Positions 42,196 to 51,529 of a DNA stretch of 64,000 nt are shown piece after piece. The position numbers were made by a program, and so were the translations under genes. The notes beneath the pieces are model-generated. The model saw only the letters and a list, made by a program, of their open reading frames with translations, did no database searches and had not been told where the DNA came from. Source of the stretch: Chryseobacterium capnotolerans (lineage in GTDB: Bacteria; Bacteroidota; Bacteroidia; Flavobacteriales; Weeksellaceae); contig NZ_CP065589.1 in NCBI RefSeq assembly GCF_021278965.1, positions 3,539,001 to 3,603,000 on the forward strand, in the 5' to 3' direction. Each line of letters starts with the position of its first letter. Position 1 is the first letter of the stretch.

Positions 42196-43179
42196 ATGTC
42201 TAACTTTGTAGATTACGTAAAGATCCATTGTAAAAGCGGACACGGAGGTGCAGGTTCTGCCCACCTTCGCCGTGAAAAATATATTCCTAAAGGTGGCCCT
42301 GATGGAGGTGACGGAGGTCGTGGTGGACACGTCATTATGAGAGGAAATGCTCAGGAATGGACTTTACTTCCGCTTCGATACACCCGTCACATTAAAGCAG
42401 AACGTGGTGAAAACGGAGCAAAAAACCAGCTTACCGGTGCTGACGGTTCTGATATTTATATTGATGTTCCCATCGGAACGATCGCTAAAAATGAAGAAGG
42501 AGAAATTATCGGTGAAATCCTTGAAGACAAGCAGGAAATCATCTTGATGGAAGGAGGAAAAGGAGGAAGAGGAAACGAATTCTTCAAATCTTCTACCAAT
42601 CAAACCCCAAGATATGCTCAACCCGGAATGGACGGTCAGGAAGGCTATATAGTCTTCGAACTTAAAATTTTAGCCGATGTAGGATTGGTTGGATTTCCGA
42701 ATGCCGGAAAATCTACACTTCTGGCTTCTGTTTCTGCAGCAAAACCTAAGATTGCTAACTACGCCTTTACAACCCTGACTCCTAACCTTGGAATCGTGGA
42801 TTACAGAAATTACAAATCATTCGTAATGGCTGATATTCCAGGAATTATAGAAGGAGCAGCGGAAGGAAAAGGATTAGGACACAGATTCCTGAGGCATATT
42901 GAAAGAAACTCTATCCTGTTGTTTTTAATTCCTGCGGATTCTGAAGATCACTTCCAGGAGTTTAAAATTCTGGAAAATGAATTGAAGGAATATAATCCTG
43001 AGCTTTTAGATAAAGATTTCATTGTTTCCGTTTCAAAATCCGATCTTTTGGATGATGAACTGAAAAAAGAAATTTCAGCCGAATTCCCAGAGAACAAACA
43101 GCCTCTATTCTTTTCCGGAGTTACCGGAGAAGGTCTTGTAGAACTAAAAGATGCTATTTGGAAACAACTGCATGGATAA
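42196..43179 (+). CDS. obgE: Obg GTPase (CgtA)
   Basis: A 327-residue GTPase. The N-terminal Gly-rich Obg fold (about 1-155; [14 protein letters not shown]) is followed by a G domain with G1 [10 protein letters not shown]3 DIPGIIEGA and G4 SKSD. There is no C-terminal OCT domain, which is normal in this phylum. It helps 50S ribosome assembly and stress control. The DUF6438 gene starts inside its last codons, an 8-base overlap (ATGGATAA). Confidence 0.96.
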   Translation: MSNFVDYVKIHCKSGHGGAGSAHLRREKYIPKGGPDGGDGGRGGHVIMRGNAQEWTLLPLRYTRHIKAERGENGAKNQLTGADGSDIYIDVPIGTIAKNEEGEIIGEILEDKQEIILMEGGKGGRGNEFFKSSTNQTPRYAQPGMDGQEGYIVFELKILADVGLVGFPNAGKSTLLASVSAAKPKIANYAFTTLTPNLGIVDYRNYKSFVMADIPGIIEGAAEGKGLGHRFLRHIERNSILLFLIPADSEDHFQEFKILENELKEYNPELLDKDFIVSVSKSDLLDDELKKEISAEFPENKQPLFFSGVTGEGLVELKDAIWKQLHG

Positions 43180-44203
43180 GAAAATAATTACAGTTTTATT
43201 TTTTATAATTCATCACTATTACTTCTCACAAAGTAATACTTCAAAAATAGACAGCCTCGGAACCATTTCCGAGGTTGAGTCTTTTATAAGATCCTGTTCC
43301 AAAAGCAAAGATGATTTTCTCTCTGAATTTACATTGAAAACAATTAAAGATTTTGATAATGAAATTATTTCTCAAAAAATTAAGAAAAAAGCAAAAATCT
43401 TAGGGGTCAACAAAAGTTTTTACAAAGGGGATTTCAATCATGATGGCAGAACCGATCTCCTTTTTATAGGTGATAATAAAAGCTGTATACAAACTTCCAT
43501 GGACTCAGAAAAAGAGACCTCATGTAATACCAGTGTGAAGGTAATCTTCGACCTAGCATCGGGATATGTACTTCAAGATGTAATGCGACGTCATCGTGAT
43601 TTTACCATTCCAAAAGTCATCAAAATTGGTGGAATGGACTATATTAACATCTATTATGAAGATAACAGTATGTTTTCTAATACACCCGAAAAAATGTTAT
43701 CTAAAATTCTAACCTATAAATTTGATGATTTCATAGAATACAATCCCCAGCCGAAAAAGTATTCCATTAAACAGATTTCTTATGAAGCAGGACCATGCTA
43801 CGGAACCTGCCCCATGTTTAAATTAGAGCTCAATAAAAATAAGATTTCTACATTCACAGCACTTGCTTTTAACTTCATAGATGATAATGATCCAGAAGCA
43901 GCTGCTAATGCAATCGGAAATTTAAATAAAGGTAAAAATGAAGGGATTTTTAAAAGTCAGATAAAACCTTCTGACTTTGCTGCTATTGAAGAGCTATTGA
44001 ATTATATTGATTTTCCAAACCTCAATGACAGCTATTCAATCTCCGCAACTGATAATCCATCCTCTACCCTTACAATTGTCTACAATACTGGAAAAATAAA
44101 GAAGATTCAGGATTATGGGTTGGTAGGAACCTATGGGCTTAAAAATCTTTATAAAATCTTATTCAATCTAAGACTCAATCAAGAATGGAAAAAGGTAGAA
44201 TGA
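43172..44203 (+). CDS. DUF6438 domain protein
   Basis: A 343-residue protein, probably secreted: the first residues form a signal peptide (ending YFSQ). The N-part has [17 protein letters not shown], a VCBS/FG-GAP-like calcium loop with a beta repeat feel. The C-part (about 200-340) has the DUF6438 pattern [16 protein letters not shown] with two Cys, then [16 protein letters not shown]. The start at 43172 overlaps obgE, so translation is coupled, but there is no functional link known. The open frame can be extended to 43151, which I reject because the signal peptide begins at MDKK. Confidence 0.75.
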   Translation: MDKKIITVLFFIIHHYYFSQSNTSKIDSLGTISEVESFIRSCSKSKDDFLSEFTLKTIKDFDNEIISQKIKKKAKILGVNKSFYKGDFNHDGRTDLLFIGDNKSCIQTSMDSEKETSCNTSVKVIFDLASGYVLQDVMRRHRDFTIPKVIKIGGMDYINIYYEDNSMFSNTPEKMLSKILTYKFDDFIEYNPQPKKYSIKQISYEAGPCYGTCPMFKLELNKNKISTFTALAFNFIDDNDPEAAANAIGNLNKGKNEGIFKSQIKPSDFAAIEELLNYIDFPNLNDSYSISATDNPSSTLTIVYNTGKIKKIQDYGLVGTYGLKNLYKILFNLRLNQEWKKVE

Positions 44204-44245
44204 TACCTTGAAGCTCCTTGATAAAATTCTTAAAAATATTTAGAG

Positions 44246-44253
44246 TACCTTTG
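44246..44253 (+). promoter_or_regulatory. Promoter -7 box (TACCTTTG) of the RhlE-like helicase
   Basis: TACCTTTG fits TAnnTTTG. It is inside the longest open frame, so transcription starts near 44260 and translation must start later, at the TTG of 44311. Confidence 0.5.
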
Positions 44254-44310
44254 CAAAATGTAATTCTTTCAAACAGAAGGAATTTTTATTTAAATTTTAA
44301 AATAATTCAT

Positions 44311-45627
44311 TTGAATTTTACAGACTTAAACTTAATAGAACCTATTGCTAAAGCAATCAAGGAACAAGGATATACAACTCCAACCCCCATTCAGGAAAGA
44401 TCTATTCCTGAAATTTTACAAGGCAAAGACTTTTTAGGCTGTGCACAGACAGGAACAGGAAAAACTGCCGCTTTTGCTATTCCTATTCTACAGAATCTAT
44501 CTAAAAATAAAATACCTAATAAAAATATTAAAGCCTTAATTCTTACGCCAACCAGAGAGCTGGCAATTCAGATTGAGGAAAACATTCATGCTTACGGTAA
44601 ATATCTTCCCTTAAAAGAGCTTGTTATCTTTGGAGGGGTAAAACAGGGTAATCAGGAAGCAGCGTTAAAAAAAGGGGTTGATATTTTGGTCGCTACTCCG
44701 GGAAGACTTCTTGACTTCATTGCACAAGGGATTATCAGCTTAAAAAATCTTGAAATATTTGTTCTTGATGAAGCAGACAGAATGCTTGATATGGGATTTG
44801 TGCACGATGTAAAAAGAATCATCAAGCTTTTACCGCAAAAAAGACAGACCCTGTTCTTCTCTGCAACAATGCCGGGAGAAATCCAAAAATTGGCTAACTC
44901 TATCCTGAACAATCCTGTAAAGGTAGAAGTTACCCCTGTATCTTCTACTGCAGATACTATTCAGCAATCTGTTTACTTTGTTGAAAAGGACAACAAACTG
45001 AATCTTTTATCTCATATTCTTCAAAATGATATTTCAGATTCTGCACTGGTATTTTCCAGAACAAAGCATGGCGCTGATAAAATTGCCAGAAAGCTTCAAA
45101 AAGACAATATCTCTGCAGAAGCTATTCACGGGAACAAATCTCAAAATGCAAGACAGAATGCCCTTAATAATTTTAAATCTGGGAAAACGAGAGTTCTGGT
45201 AGCTACTGATATTGCTGCAAGAGGAATTGATATTGATGAACTGAAATTCGTTATCAATTTTGAACTCTCTGATGTTTCTGAAACGTATGTACACAGAATT
45301 GGTAGAACAGGTAGAGCCGGAGCAGAAGGAAATTCTATTTCTTTTGTAGACGGGCTGGATCTTCTCAATCTGAAAAATACAGAAAAGCTGATCGGAAAGA
45401 AAATTCCTGTTATCAAGAACCACCCATTCCATACGGATGATCTTGTAGCACAGAAAAGAGATTCTAATAATAAGCCGATGGCAGCTGGTAGAGAGAAATC
45501 ACAACGACCTAATAGTAACTCCAGACCTACCAATAATAATAGAAATAAAAAGAAGCCCAACACTTCTGAAACACCTTCTACTGGATTTAAAAAGCCTAAG
45601 AATAAGAATTTCACCAGAAAAAAATAA
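44311..45627 (+). CDS. DEAD-box RNA helicase, RhlE type
   Basis: A 438-residue helicase (TTG start, giving [M]NFTDLNLIEP, the usual family start). Motifs: Q motif with PTPIQERSIP, I AQTGTGKT, II DEAD (VLDEADRM), III SAT, VI HRIGRTGRAG. The C-terminal 60 residues are Asn/Lys-rich and presumably bind RNA. It unwinds RNA, with roles in ribosome assembly or mRNA decay. An upstream frame to 44218 is ruled out by the promoter box at 44246-44253. Terminator follows at 45628-45660. Confidence 0.93.
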   Translation: MNFTDLNLIEPIAKAIKEQGYTTPTPIQERSIPEILQGKDFLGCAQTGTGKTAAFAIPILQNLSKNKIPNKNIKALILTPTRELAIQIEENIHAYGKYLPLKELVIFGGVKQGNQEAALKKGVDILVATPGRLLDFIAQGIISLKNLEIFVLDEADRMLDMGFVHDVKRIIKLLPQKRQTLFFSATMPGEIQKLANSILNNPVKVEVTPVSSTADTIQQSVYFVEKDNKLNLLSHILQNDISDSALVFSRTKHGADKIARKLQKDNISAEAIHGNKSQNARQNALNNFKSGKTRVLVATDIAARGIDIDELKFVINFELSDVSETYVHRIGRTGRAGAEGNSISFVDGLDLLNLKNTEKLIGKKIPVIKNHPFHTDDLVAQKRDSNNKPMAAGREKSQRPNSNSRPTNNNRNKKKPNTSETPSTGFKKPKNKNFTRKK

Positions 45628-45660
45628 AAAATTCCCTCTCATTATGTTGAGAGGGATTTT
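45628..45660 (+). terminator. Terminator between helicase and tatD genes
   Basis: The stem AATTCCCTCTC / GAGAGGGATTT with a loop ATTATGTT, one mismatch and A/T runs on both sides lies between the convergent helicase and TatD genes. It can stop transcripts from both. Confidence 0.8.
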
Positions 45661-45673
45661 CTTTGTTATATTT

Positions 45674-46441
45674 TTAACTGTTGACGAACATTTTTTTCGC
45701 ATTTTCAGTAGTACTTCTATCTATTTCAGAGAAGTCTTTACCATAAATATCTACCAATTTCCCAGCTACCAGATCAAGATATGAACTTTCATTCCTTTTT
45801 CCTCTGTGTGGAACAGGTGCCAGATAAGGTGAATCTGTCTCTAATACGATTTTATCTAAAGGTACTTCATTTAAAAACTGATCTATTTTCCCGTTTTTAA
45901 AAGTCACTACTCCACCGATTCCTAAAATGAAATTAAGGTCAATCGCATGTTGTGCCTGTTCTAAATTTCCGGAAAAGCAATGGAAGATTCCTCTTAATTT
46001 AGGATGTTTTTTTCTTTCCAACACTTCAAACGTTTCATCAAAACTTTCTCTGGTATGGATCACAATCGCCAGGTCTTTTTCTATGGCCCAATCAATCTGC
46101 TGTTCAAAAGCTTTTACCTGAATATCCAGAGTTGTTTTATCCCAGTATAAATCGATTCCAATCTCCCCTATCGCAGGAAAATGTCTTTGGTCAAGATAAT
46201 TCTTAACAATCTCTAATTCTTTTTCCCAGGATTCCGGTTTTACATAGCAAGGATGAAGTCCCATCATAGAAAAAATCTGTCCGGGATATTCAGTTTCCAG
46301 CTGCAGCATCTTCTCATGGGATTCGGAATCAATAGCCGGAAGATAAAATTCTGAGATTCCTTTATCTAAAGCTCTTTGAATAGCCTCTTTTCTGTCTTCA
46401 TCAAATTCTTCTGCGTATAAATGGGTATGTGTATCAATCAT
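45674..46441 (-). CDS. TatD family metal-dependent hydrolase
   Basis: A 255-residue TIM-barrel nuclease. Metal ligands are visible in MIDTHTHL (HxH), GEIGIDLYWDK (Glu), IHTRE (His), FHCFSG (His) and LETDSPYLAP (Asp). It may be a 3'-5' exonuclease or DNase. It forms an operon with DUF4269 (5-base gap) and GSCFA genes upstream. Convergent with the RhlE-like helicase. Confidence 0.93.
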   Translation of the reverse strand: MIDTHTHLYAEEFDEDRKEAIQRALDKGISEFYLPAIDSESHEKMLQLETEYPGQIFSMMGLHPCYVKPESWEKELEIVKNYLDQRHFPAIGEIGIDLYWDKTTLDIQVKAFEQQIDWAIEKDLAIVIHTRESFDETFEVLERKKHPKLRGIFHCFSGNLEQAQHAIDLNFILGIGGVVTFKNGKIDQFLNEVPLDKIVLETDSPYLAPVPHRGKRNESSYLDLVAGKLVDIYGKDFSEIDRSTTENAKKMFVNS

Positions 46442-46446
46442 TTTAT

Positions 46447-46968
46447 TTACAATTTTAATAGATCTTCATAAGGATTTTCAAGACCCAGTAATATTCCGAA
46501 AGCTGGTTCTGTTTTGATTCCTTGTTTTTTAAGTTCTATTATTTTCTGTTTAAATTCTTCTCCTTTTTCCTGTAATATTTTATATTCAGCAATCATATGA
46601 AGGTAGGCATTCTGCTGAATCGTAGGTTTATTCTGTCCGAAAATCTCAACGGGAAGCCCATCCAACATAAAATTTAATGTAATGCATTTTTCACCATTTA
46701 CAATGGGGTATTTCACTTCTAGATCATAAGGAATAAACCGACTCAACATTAAATCATCCAGAAAATCTTCCTCAAATTTTAAGTCTACCTCAAAAATAAG
46801 ATCCAGATCACTTCCTTCAATATCAATTTCAATAGGAATGGTTCCTGATAAAATGGGTGAATACTCTTTTAATTTTTCAAAAATACGATGCCTTGCAAGA
46901 AGTGCATATACTCTTCTTTGTTTGTCATTTCCTGTTTTCAAATAATCAATCTTTGTAAAATCAATCAT
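46447..46968 (-). CDS. DUF4269 domain protein
   Basis: A 173-residue protein with the nucleotidyltransferase-like pattern GTIPIEIDIEGSDLDLIFEV, which suggests the fold of the Pol-beta superfamily (acidic D-x-D). The DUF4269 family is small and has no assigned function. It overlaps by 4 bases the GSCFA gene and precedes TatD by 5 bases, so the three are co-expressed. The enzyme activity is inference. Confidence 0.82.
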   Translation of the reverse strand: MIDFTKIDYLKTGNDKQRRVYALLARHRIFEKLKEYSPILSGTIPIEIDIEGSDLDLIFEVDLKFEEDFLDDLMLSRFIPYDLEVKYPIVNGEKCITLNFMLDGLPVEIFGQNKPTIQQNAYLHMIAEYKILQEKGEEFKQKIIELKKQGIKTEPAFGILLGLENPYEDLLKL

Positions 46969-47918
46969 TTGAATATAGTATGTTTTACTTTTTTCCGTTG
47001 GTTTTCTATTCTCTGATCCAGTTTTTCTCTGAAATCTATAAATTTAGGATCTTTCACATCATTGGTTTTATGTTCCAATGCTCTCATGATCTTAAAATTT
47101 TCTTTGATAAATTCTTTGGTTTCCTCTGAAAAATAAGAGTCTCCAAACTTATCAAATATATAATTAACAGCTTGAGTACTCGGATGAATCATATCTTCTT
47201 TATAGAAACGATAATCCCGGAGGTCATCCATTAAAATTTCATACACCGGCAGATAATGACAGTCTTCAAATAGAGAAATAGATTCATGAATCGCTGTAAT
47301 TAGTTTGGATTTGCTCAACTGGTTCTCCACCATTCCATCTTTGGTATGCCTTACCGGAGAAACGGAAAATAAAATCTGAACGCCCTCTTTGCAAATGTCC
47401 TTAAGCTCAAGAATGGTATTGTAAATGGAACCTGTAAGTTCCTGATGGGATAACAATCTCTTCTCAAAGAACTTTTGTGGAATTTTATGGCAGTTAGCAA
47501 CTAATTTTTGTTTTGGAAGAAACTCGTAGATAAAAGAGGATCCGTAAGTAATAATAATCCAGTCTGCTTCCTGAAGAAAGGCATTTCCTACTTCTATCTT
47601 ACCATTAATCTTATCCAGAGTCTGGTGAATATACCTGGTATCAAAACTGGTGTGATGATCCAATGAAATGTATTCTTCATTATAGATAATCAGTTCATCT
47701 TCAATATAAAACTCTGAATCATGAAGCCTTTTTACCGCATTATTGATAGAAAAGGGATTAAAAATCGTTCCAAAAGGATTATTAAGGGTTTGAAGTTGGC
47801 CATCTTTCAGCAATTCGGTCATTTCAGAGGCAAAACAGGAACCAATTGAAAATATTCGGTCTTCAATTTCTATTTTTTTCTCTGATTTTGGGATATCAAC
47901 TTCTGTTCTGAACTTCAT
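46965..47918 (-). CDS. GSCFA family protein
   Basis: A 317-residue protein with the GSCFA signature SIGSCFASEMTELL near residue 26 and a later conserved YKEDMIHPSTQAVNYIF. The arrangement is like an SGNH/GDSL hydrolase (Ser in GSC, catalytic D/H in DMIHPS). The family is common in Bacteroidota. The substrate is unknown; an esterase on surface glycans has been guessed for such proteins. It is the first gene of the three-gene unit. Confidence 0.85.
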   Translation of the reverse strand: MKFRTEVDIPKSEKKIEIEDRIFSIGSCFASEMTELLKDGQLQTLNNPFGTIFNPFSINNAVKRLHDSEFYIEDELIIYNEEYISLDHHTSFDTRYIHQTLDKINGKIEVGNAFLQEADWIIITYGSSFIYEFLPKQKLVANCHKIPQKFFEKRLLSHQELTGSIYNTILELKDICKEGVQILFSVSPVRHTKDGMVENQLSKSKLITAIHESISLFEDCHYLPVYEILMDDLRDYRFYKEDMIHPSTQAVNYIFDKFGDSYFSEETKEFIKENFKIMRALEHKTNDVKDPKFIDFREKLDQRIENQRKKVKHTIFK

Positions 47919-47992
47919 TGTGTTGATTTTAGCTGACAGGTAATAGGCAGCAGGTAATTCTGCTACCTACTCCCTATCATCTGCAATCTTAT

Positions 47993-48964
47993 TTAGCTTT
48001 CTCTTCTTAATAAATAATTGGCAAGCTCAATAAATGGCTTTTTCTTCTCTTCAGGAATATCAATTTTCTGAAGGTAGCTTTGTCCGATTTCGTTGTGTTT
48101 TTCAATCAGACGTAATGCTTTCTCATCCACTTTTGTTCTTCTGAAGATCTTTTCAACACCGTAGATTTTATCGATATTGTCTGTTTTTTTAGAATACCAG
48201 TAATCCAGTTCTTTTCTTTCCTCATCTGTAGCATGTTCTCTTGCTAACAGATAAAGAACGGTCTTCTTATTCTCATAGATATCTCCGGCATGCTTTTTAC
48301 CAAACTGCGCCTGATCTCCGAATACATCCAGATAATCATCCATAATCTGGAATGCTATTCCGATGTGTTTTCCGAAGTTGAAAATCGCTTTTGCGTCTTT
48401 AAAATCAGCTTTCGCAATTAAAGCTCCGATCTCAAAAGAAGAAGCACTCAATACTCCGGTTTTATAAGTAATCATTCTGATATAATCATCAAAAGTTACA
48501 TTTTCCTGAGTTTCGAAGTTGATATCGTATTGTTGTCCTTCACATAAAAGAAGCCCTGTATGAGTAAAGATTCTGATACAAGCCTTGAAAATTTCAGGTT
48601 CAAGATCTTCAAAGAATTTATAAGCTTTAAGCATTAATCCGTCTCCTGAAAGAATTCCCACATTGATCCCGTGCAAAGTGTGGATTGTAGGCTTATTTCT
48701 TCTTAAAGGCGCCTCATCCATAATATCATCATGGATCAGGGTAAAATTATGGAAAAACTCGATGGCTAAAGCTGGTTTTATTGCCTGCTTCAGGTCTCCT
48801 CCGAACAGATCACAAGCCATCAGCACCATAATGGGACGAAGACGTTTTCCACCGTGGGAAATGATATAGTTCATCGGCTCATACAGCTCCGTAGGTTTAT
48901 CTTTAAAAGTGTACTTATTGATGGCGTCCCCAACAATCTGCTGGTATCTGTCTAAAAATTCCAT
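47993..48964 (-). CDS. Polyprenyl diphosphate synthase
   Basis: A 323-residue trans-isoprenyl diphosphate synthase. The first Asp-rich motif is LIHDDIMDE (DDxxD), the second is IMDDYLDV, and GGKRLRP is near residue 36. It elongates isoprenoid chains, probably for menaquinone or for geranylgeranyl precursors; product length cannot be read with certainty here. Its promoter is at 48983-49016. The 74-base gap to the next gene has short GTAATAGGCAGCAGGTAA repeats. Confidence 0.93.
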   Translation of the reverse strand: MEFLDRYQQIVGDAINKYTFKDKPTELYEPMNYIISHGGKRLRPIMVLMACDLFGGDLKQAIKPALAIEFFHNFTLIHDDIMDEAPLRRNKPTIHTLHGINVGILSGDGLMLKAYKFFEDLEPEIFKACIRIFTHTGLLLCEGQQYDINFETQENVTFDDYIRMITYKTGVLSASSFEIGALIAKADFKDAKAIFNFGKHIGIAFQIMDDYLDVFGDQAQFGKKHAGDIYENKKTVLYLLAREHATDEERKELDYWYSKKTDNIDKIYGVEKIFRRTKVDEKALRLIEKHNEIGQSYLQKIDIPEEKKKPFIELANYLLRRES

Positions 48965-48982
48965 AAAATCTTATAATTTGAA

Positions 48983-49016
48983 CAAAAATACGATTTTTCG
49001 AGGCTTTATAAAACAA
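48983..49016 (-). promoter_or_regulatory. Promoter of the polyprenyl synthase gene (TTG-N23-TATTTTTG)
   Basis: The minus strand has TTG, 23 bases, then TATTTTTG (48983-48990) 19 bases before the ATG. The -7 box is a full match to TAnnTTTG. The -33 element overlaps the hairpin at 49013-49048. Confidence 0.5.
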
Positions 49017-49048
49017 AAAACTTTGTGCAAATGGACAAAGTTTTTTGT
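49013..49048 (-). terminator. Hairpin downstream of the small lipoprotein gene
   Basis: The stem ACAAAAAACTTTGT / ACAAAGTTTTTTGT with an 8-base loop is 79 bases after the lipoprotein stop. It closely resembles the hairpin at 49513-49548 on the other side of that gene. Confidence 0.6.
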
Positions 49049-49126
49049 CATAAAAGAAACTAGCATACTTAACTGAGAGCATTTCTTTTACTTCAATTGA
49101 TAATATTGCTTAAATAAGCATTCAAC

Positions 49127-49462
49127 TTACTTATAAGGCTTTCCTATACAATACCAATCATGTCTGATAATAGTATCTTTTTTATGAATGGCAAGTTCCA
49201 AGTTTCCTGCTCTCTTCATTATCGTATCTCCCGTTTCAACTTCGTTGTAATCGTCGATCCAATTATTATGAACCATAATATTAGATTTTTTATTTGTTAT
49301 GGGATCATAGCCTGTAATTTTAATCCATGTGTTATCTATACTTGATGCTCCAACAATCAAATTATATTCATCAGGATAGAAAGCTTGTTTTACATTATTG
49401 CAATCAGGTTCTCCACATGCAGATAGCAACATTAAAAAGCATAAAAAAACAAATATTTTCAT
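49127..49462 (-). CDS. Hypothetical lipoprotein
   Basis: A 111-residue predicted lipoprotein: signal peptide ends at LLSACGEP with the Cys at about residue 16. The rest is Asp/Asn-rich with a CNNV start and WYCIGKP end, giving two Cys that could pair. I do not recognise a family. It stands alone between two similar hairpins and away from operons, with the polyprenyl synthase downstream on the same strand. Confidence 0.6.
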   Translation of the reverse strand: MKIFVFLCFLMLLSACGEPDCNNVKQAFYPDEYNLIVGASSIDNTWIKITGYDPITNKKSNIMVHNNWIDDYNEVETGDTIMKRAGNLELAIHKKDTIIRHDWYCIGKPYK

Positions 49463-49512
49463 AATTTAATCTAATTGAGGCCTATGCCCGAAATTTCTTT
49501 TAAATCAACTTT

Positions 49513-49548
49513 CAAAAACAAAAAACTTTGCCCAAACGGACAAAGTTT
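49513..49548 (-). terminator. Terminator after the Pit transporter gene
   Basis: The stem AAACTTTG / CAAAGTTT with loop CCCAAACGGA lies 25-60 bases after the transporter stop, with a T run on the minus strand. Its sequence is close to that of 49013-49048. Confidence 0.65.
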
Positions 49549-49572
49549 ATATGATAATTGTGATTTTTTGTC

Positions 49573-50715
49573 TTAAGACAAGAAAGTTACAACAAGGTAA
49601 GTAATACCAGCCACTAAGGCTGAGATTGGAATGGTTAATACCCAAGCCCAAAGTAAGCTTACTGTAATACCCCATCTTACTGCTGAAATTCTTTTCGTTA
49701 ATCCAACCCCGATGATAGAACCTGTGATCGTGTGTGTTGTAGATACAGGAATACCAAAGTGATCTGTGATAAATAAAGTAATAGCTCCTGCAGTTTCTGC
49801 ACTTACTCCTTCTAATGAAGTTACTTTAGTAATCTTTGTTCCCATTGTTTTGATGATCTTCCAACCACCACTCATAGTTCCTAATGCAATCGCAATAAAG
49901 GATACTAGCGGAACCCAGATATAATGCTGTGCAAAATAATCAAAACGTCCAGCAGCAGGAATGTTTAAATAGATTGGATCATGAAGCATTTCGACATGAT
50001 AATAAATTAAAGCTGCTCCAATGATCCCCATTACTTTCTGAGCATCATTCAAACCGTGTCCTAAGCTGAATAAAGCCGAAGAAGCAAGCTGTAGTCTTTT
50101 AAAAGATTGGTCTGCTTTGTGTGGGTTTGATCTTTTATAAAGGTGAACGATAATTAACGTAATAATGATCGAGATAATCATCCCTATGATCGGTGCCATG
50201 AAAATGAACAGGAAAATAGGAATTACTTTATCAAACTTAACAACACTTTGATGGGTAACCTGGTTAAGAGCTTCTTTCGCAGTATCCCAGAATCCAAGTC
50301 CTGGCTGTGCTGCAGCTACATCGTGGTAATCCATCATAAAAGCATGCATCAAAGCTGCTCCCAAGAATCCTCCGATTAAGGTATGTGATGAGGAGGAAGG
50401 AATTCCAAACCACCAAGTCAGAAGATTCCAGGCAATAGCTGCCATCAAACCGGAAAATATAACTTCAAGTGTGATAAAATTCTCGTTAACTGTTTTGGCA
50501 ATTGTATTACCAATTTTGAATTCTCCAATGATATAAGCAGCAATAAAGAAAGCTGCAAAGTTCCAAAGTGCTGCCCAAAGTACAGCCTGGAATGGAGTTA
50601 AAACTTTTGTAGATACGATAGTTGCAATCGAGTTGGCCGCATCATGGAAACCATTGATATAATCAAAGATTAACGCCAACGCAATAATAACTACAAGTAA
50701 AATCGGAAATTCCAT
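49573..50715 (-). CDS. Inorganic phosphate transporter, Pit family
   Basis: A 380-residue membrane protein with the two Pit repeats: INGFHDAANSIATIVST near the start and SLGHGLNDAQKVMG in the middle, plus DHFGIPVSTTHTITGSIIG close to the end. About ten membrane helices. It imports phosphate (as metal phosphate) with protons or sodium. It follows the DUF47/PhoU-like gene by 23 bases, and that protein is a known regulator of Pit. The two form one unit. Confidence 0.94.
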   Translation of the reverse strand: MEFPILLVVIIALALIFDYINGFHDAANSIATIVSTKVLTPFQAVLWAALWNFAAFFIAAYIIGEFKIGNTIAKTVNENFITLEVIFSGLMAAIAWNLLTWWFGIPSSSSHTLIGGFLGAALMHAFMMDYHDVAAAQPGLGFWDTAKEALNQVTHQSVVKFDKVIPIFLFIFMAPIIGMIISIIITLIIVHLYKRSNPHKADQSFKRLQLASSALFSLGHGLNDAQKVMGIIGAALIYYHVEMLHDPIYLNIPAAGRFDYFAQHYIWVPLVSFIAIALGTMSGGWKIIKTMGTKITKVTSLEGVSAETAGAITLFITDHFGIPVSTTHTITGSIIGVGLTKRISAVRWGITVSLLWAWVLTIPISALVAGITYLVVTFLS

Positions 50716-50738
50716 TTTTTGCTATGTATTGTTATCTT

Positions 50739-51378
50739 TTAGGCGTATTTAATCATGATGTTCTCAATTGTATTGGCAACATCTTCTGCTTTATCTGTTA
50801 CGATTTCAAGATAGTTCAATACCGATGAAACTTTAATAATGTTAATAGCATCATTCGTTTCAAATAAATCTACCATTGAGTTAGAAAGCAAATCATCTGC
50901 AATGTTCTCAATAGAGTTTACTTTAATACAAGCTTCTTTCACCTGCTCCATATTCTTAAACCCTTTAAGATTCTTCATTGCATTCTGAATTTCAAGACAT
51001 GCTTTGTGAATCAATAGAGAGAAATCCGAATAAGCTTTCATCTCAGGAGACTTGTATAAGAAAATATATTTTGTAGAAGCGTAGATATAATCAGCGATAT
51101 CATCTAATCCTGTTGCCAACGTGTGAATATCTTCACGATCAAAAGGAGTGATGAAATTTTTTCCCTAGTTCTACGAAGATTTCGTGAGTAAGTTCGTCAT
51201 TCTTATGTTCGTAATCACTCATTTTTTTCAACATTGAATCGTCATTAAGATCGAAATCCTTGATTCCAGCGTTGAATTCTTCAGACATTGCAACTAGGTT
51301 TTCAGTTACCTTTTCAAAAAGTACAAAGAAGATTTTATCTTTTGGTTGAAAAGCGTGGAAAATATTACCAATTCCCAT
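50739..51378 (-). CDS. DUF47 (PhoU-like) Pit accessory protein, frameshifted
   Basis: Frames 51139-51378 and 50739-51119 are one DUF47 protein of about 213 residues, all helical. The N-part has HKNDELTHEIFVELGK and the C-part YKSPEMKAYSDFSLLIHK. Removing one base from the T6 run at 51157-51162 joins them through FITPFDREDIHTLATGLDD, an exact family signature. DUF47 proteins form metal-binding helical bundles that modulate the neighbouring Pit transporter. The break is probably a sequencing error. Confidence 0.88.
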
Positions 51379-51486
51379 TTTTTAGTATTTATAATTCGAG
51401 TGCAAATTTCTTAAAAAAGGATTGTACCTGAAACTATATAACATTAAGTTTTGTTAACATTCGCTTACCTGCTGATTACCAAATAA

Positions 51487-51512
51487 AAAAACCGACATTA
51501 CTGCCGGTTTTG
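51487..51512 (-). terminator. Terminator of the DeaD-like helicase gene
   Basis: The minus strand shows AAACCGGCAGTAATGTCGGTTTTTTT, a stem of AACCGGC/GTCGGTT with a mismatch and a T run. It is 18 bases after the helicase stop. Confidence 0.7.
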
Positions 51513-51529
51513 TATGGTATAAAAAGAGA

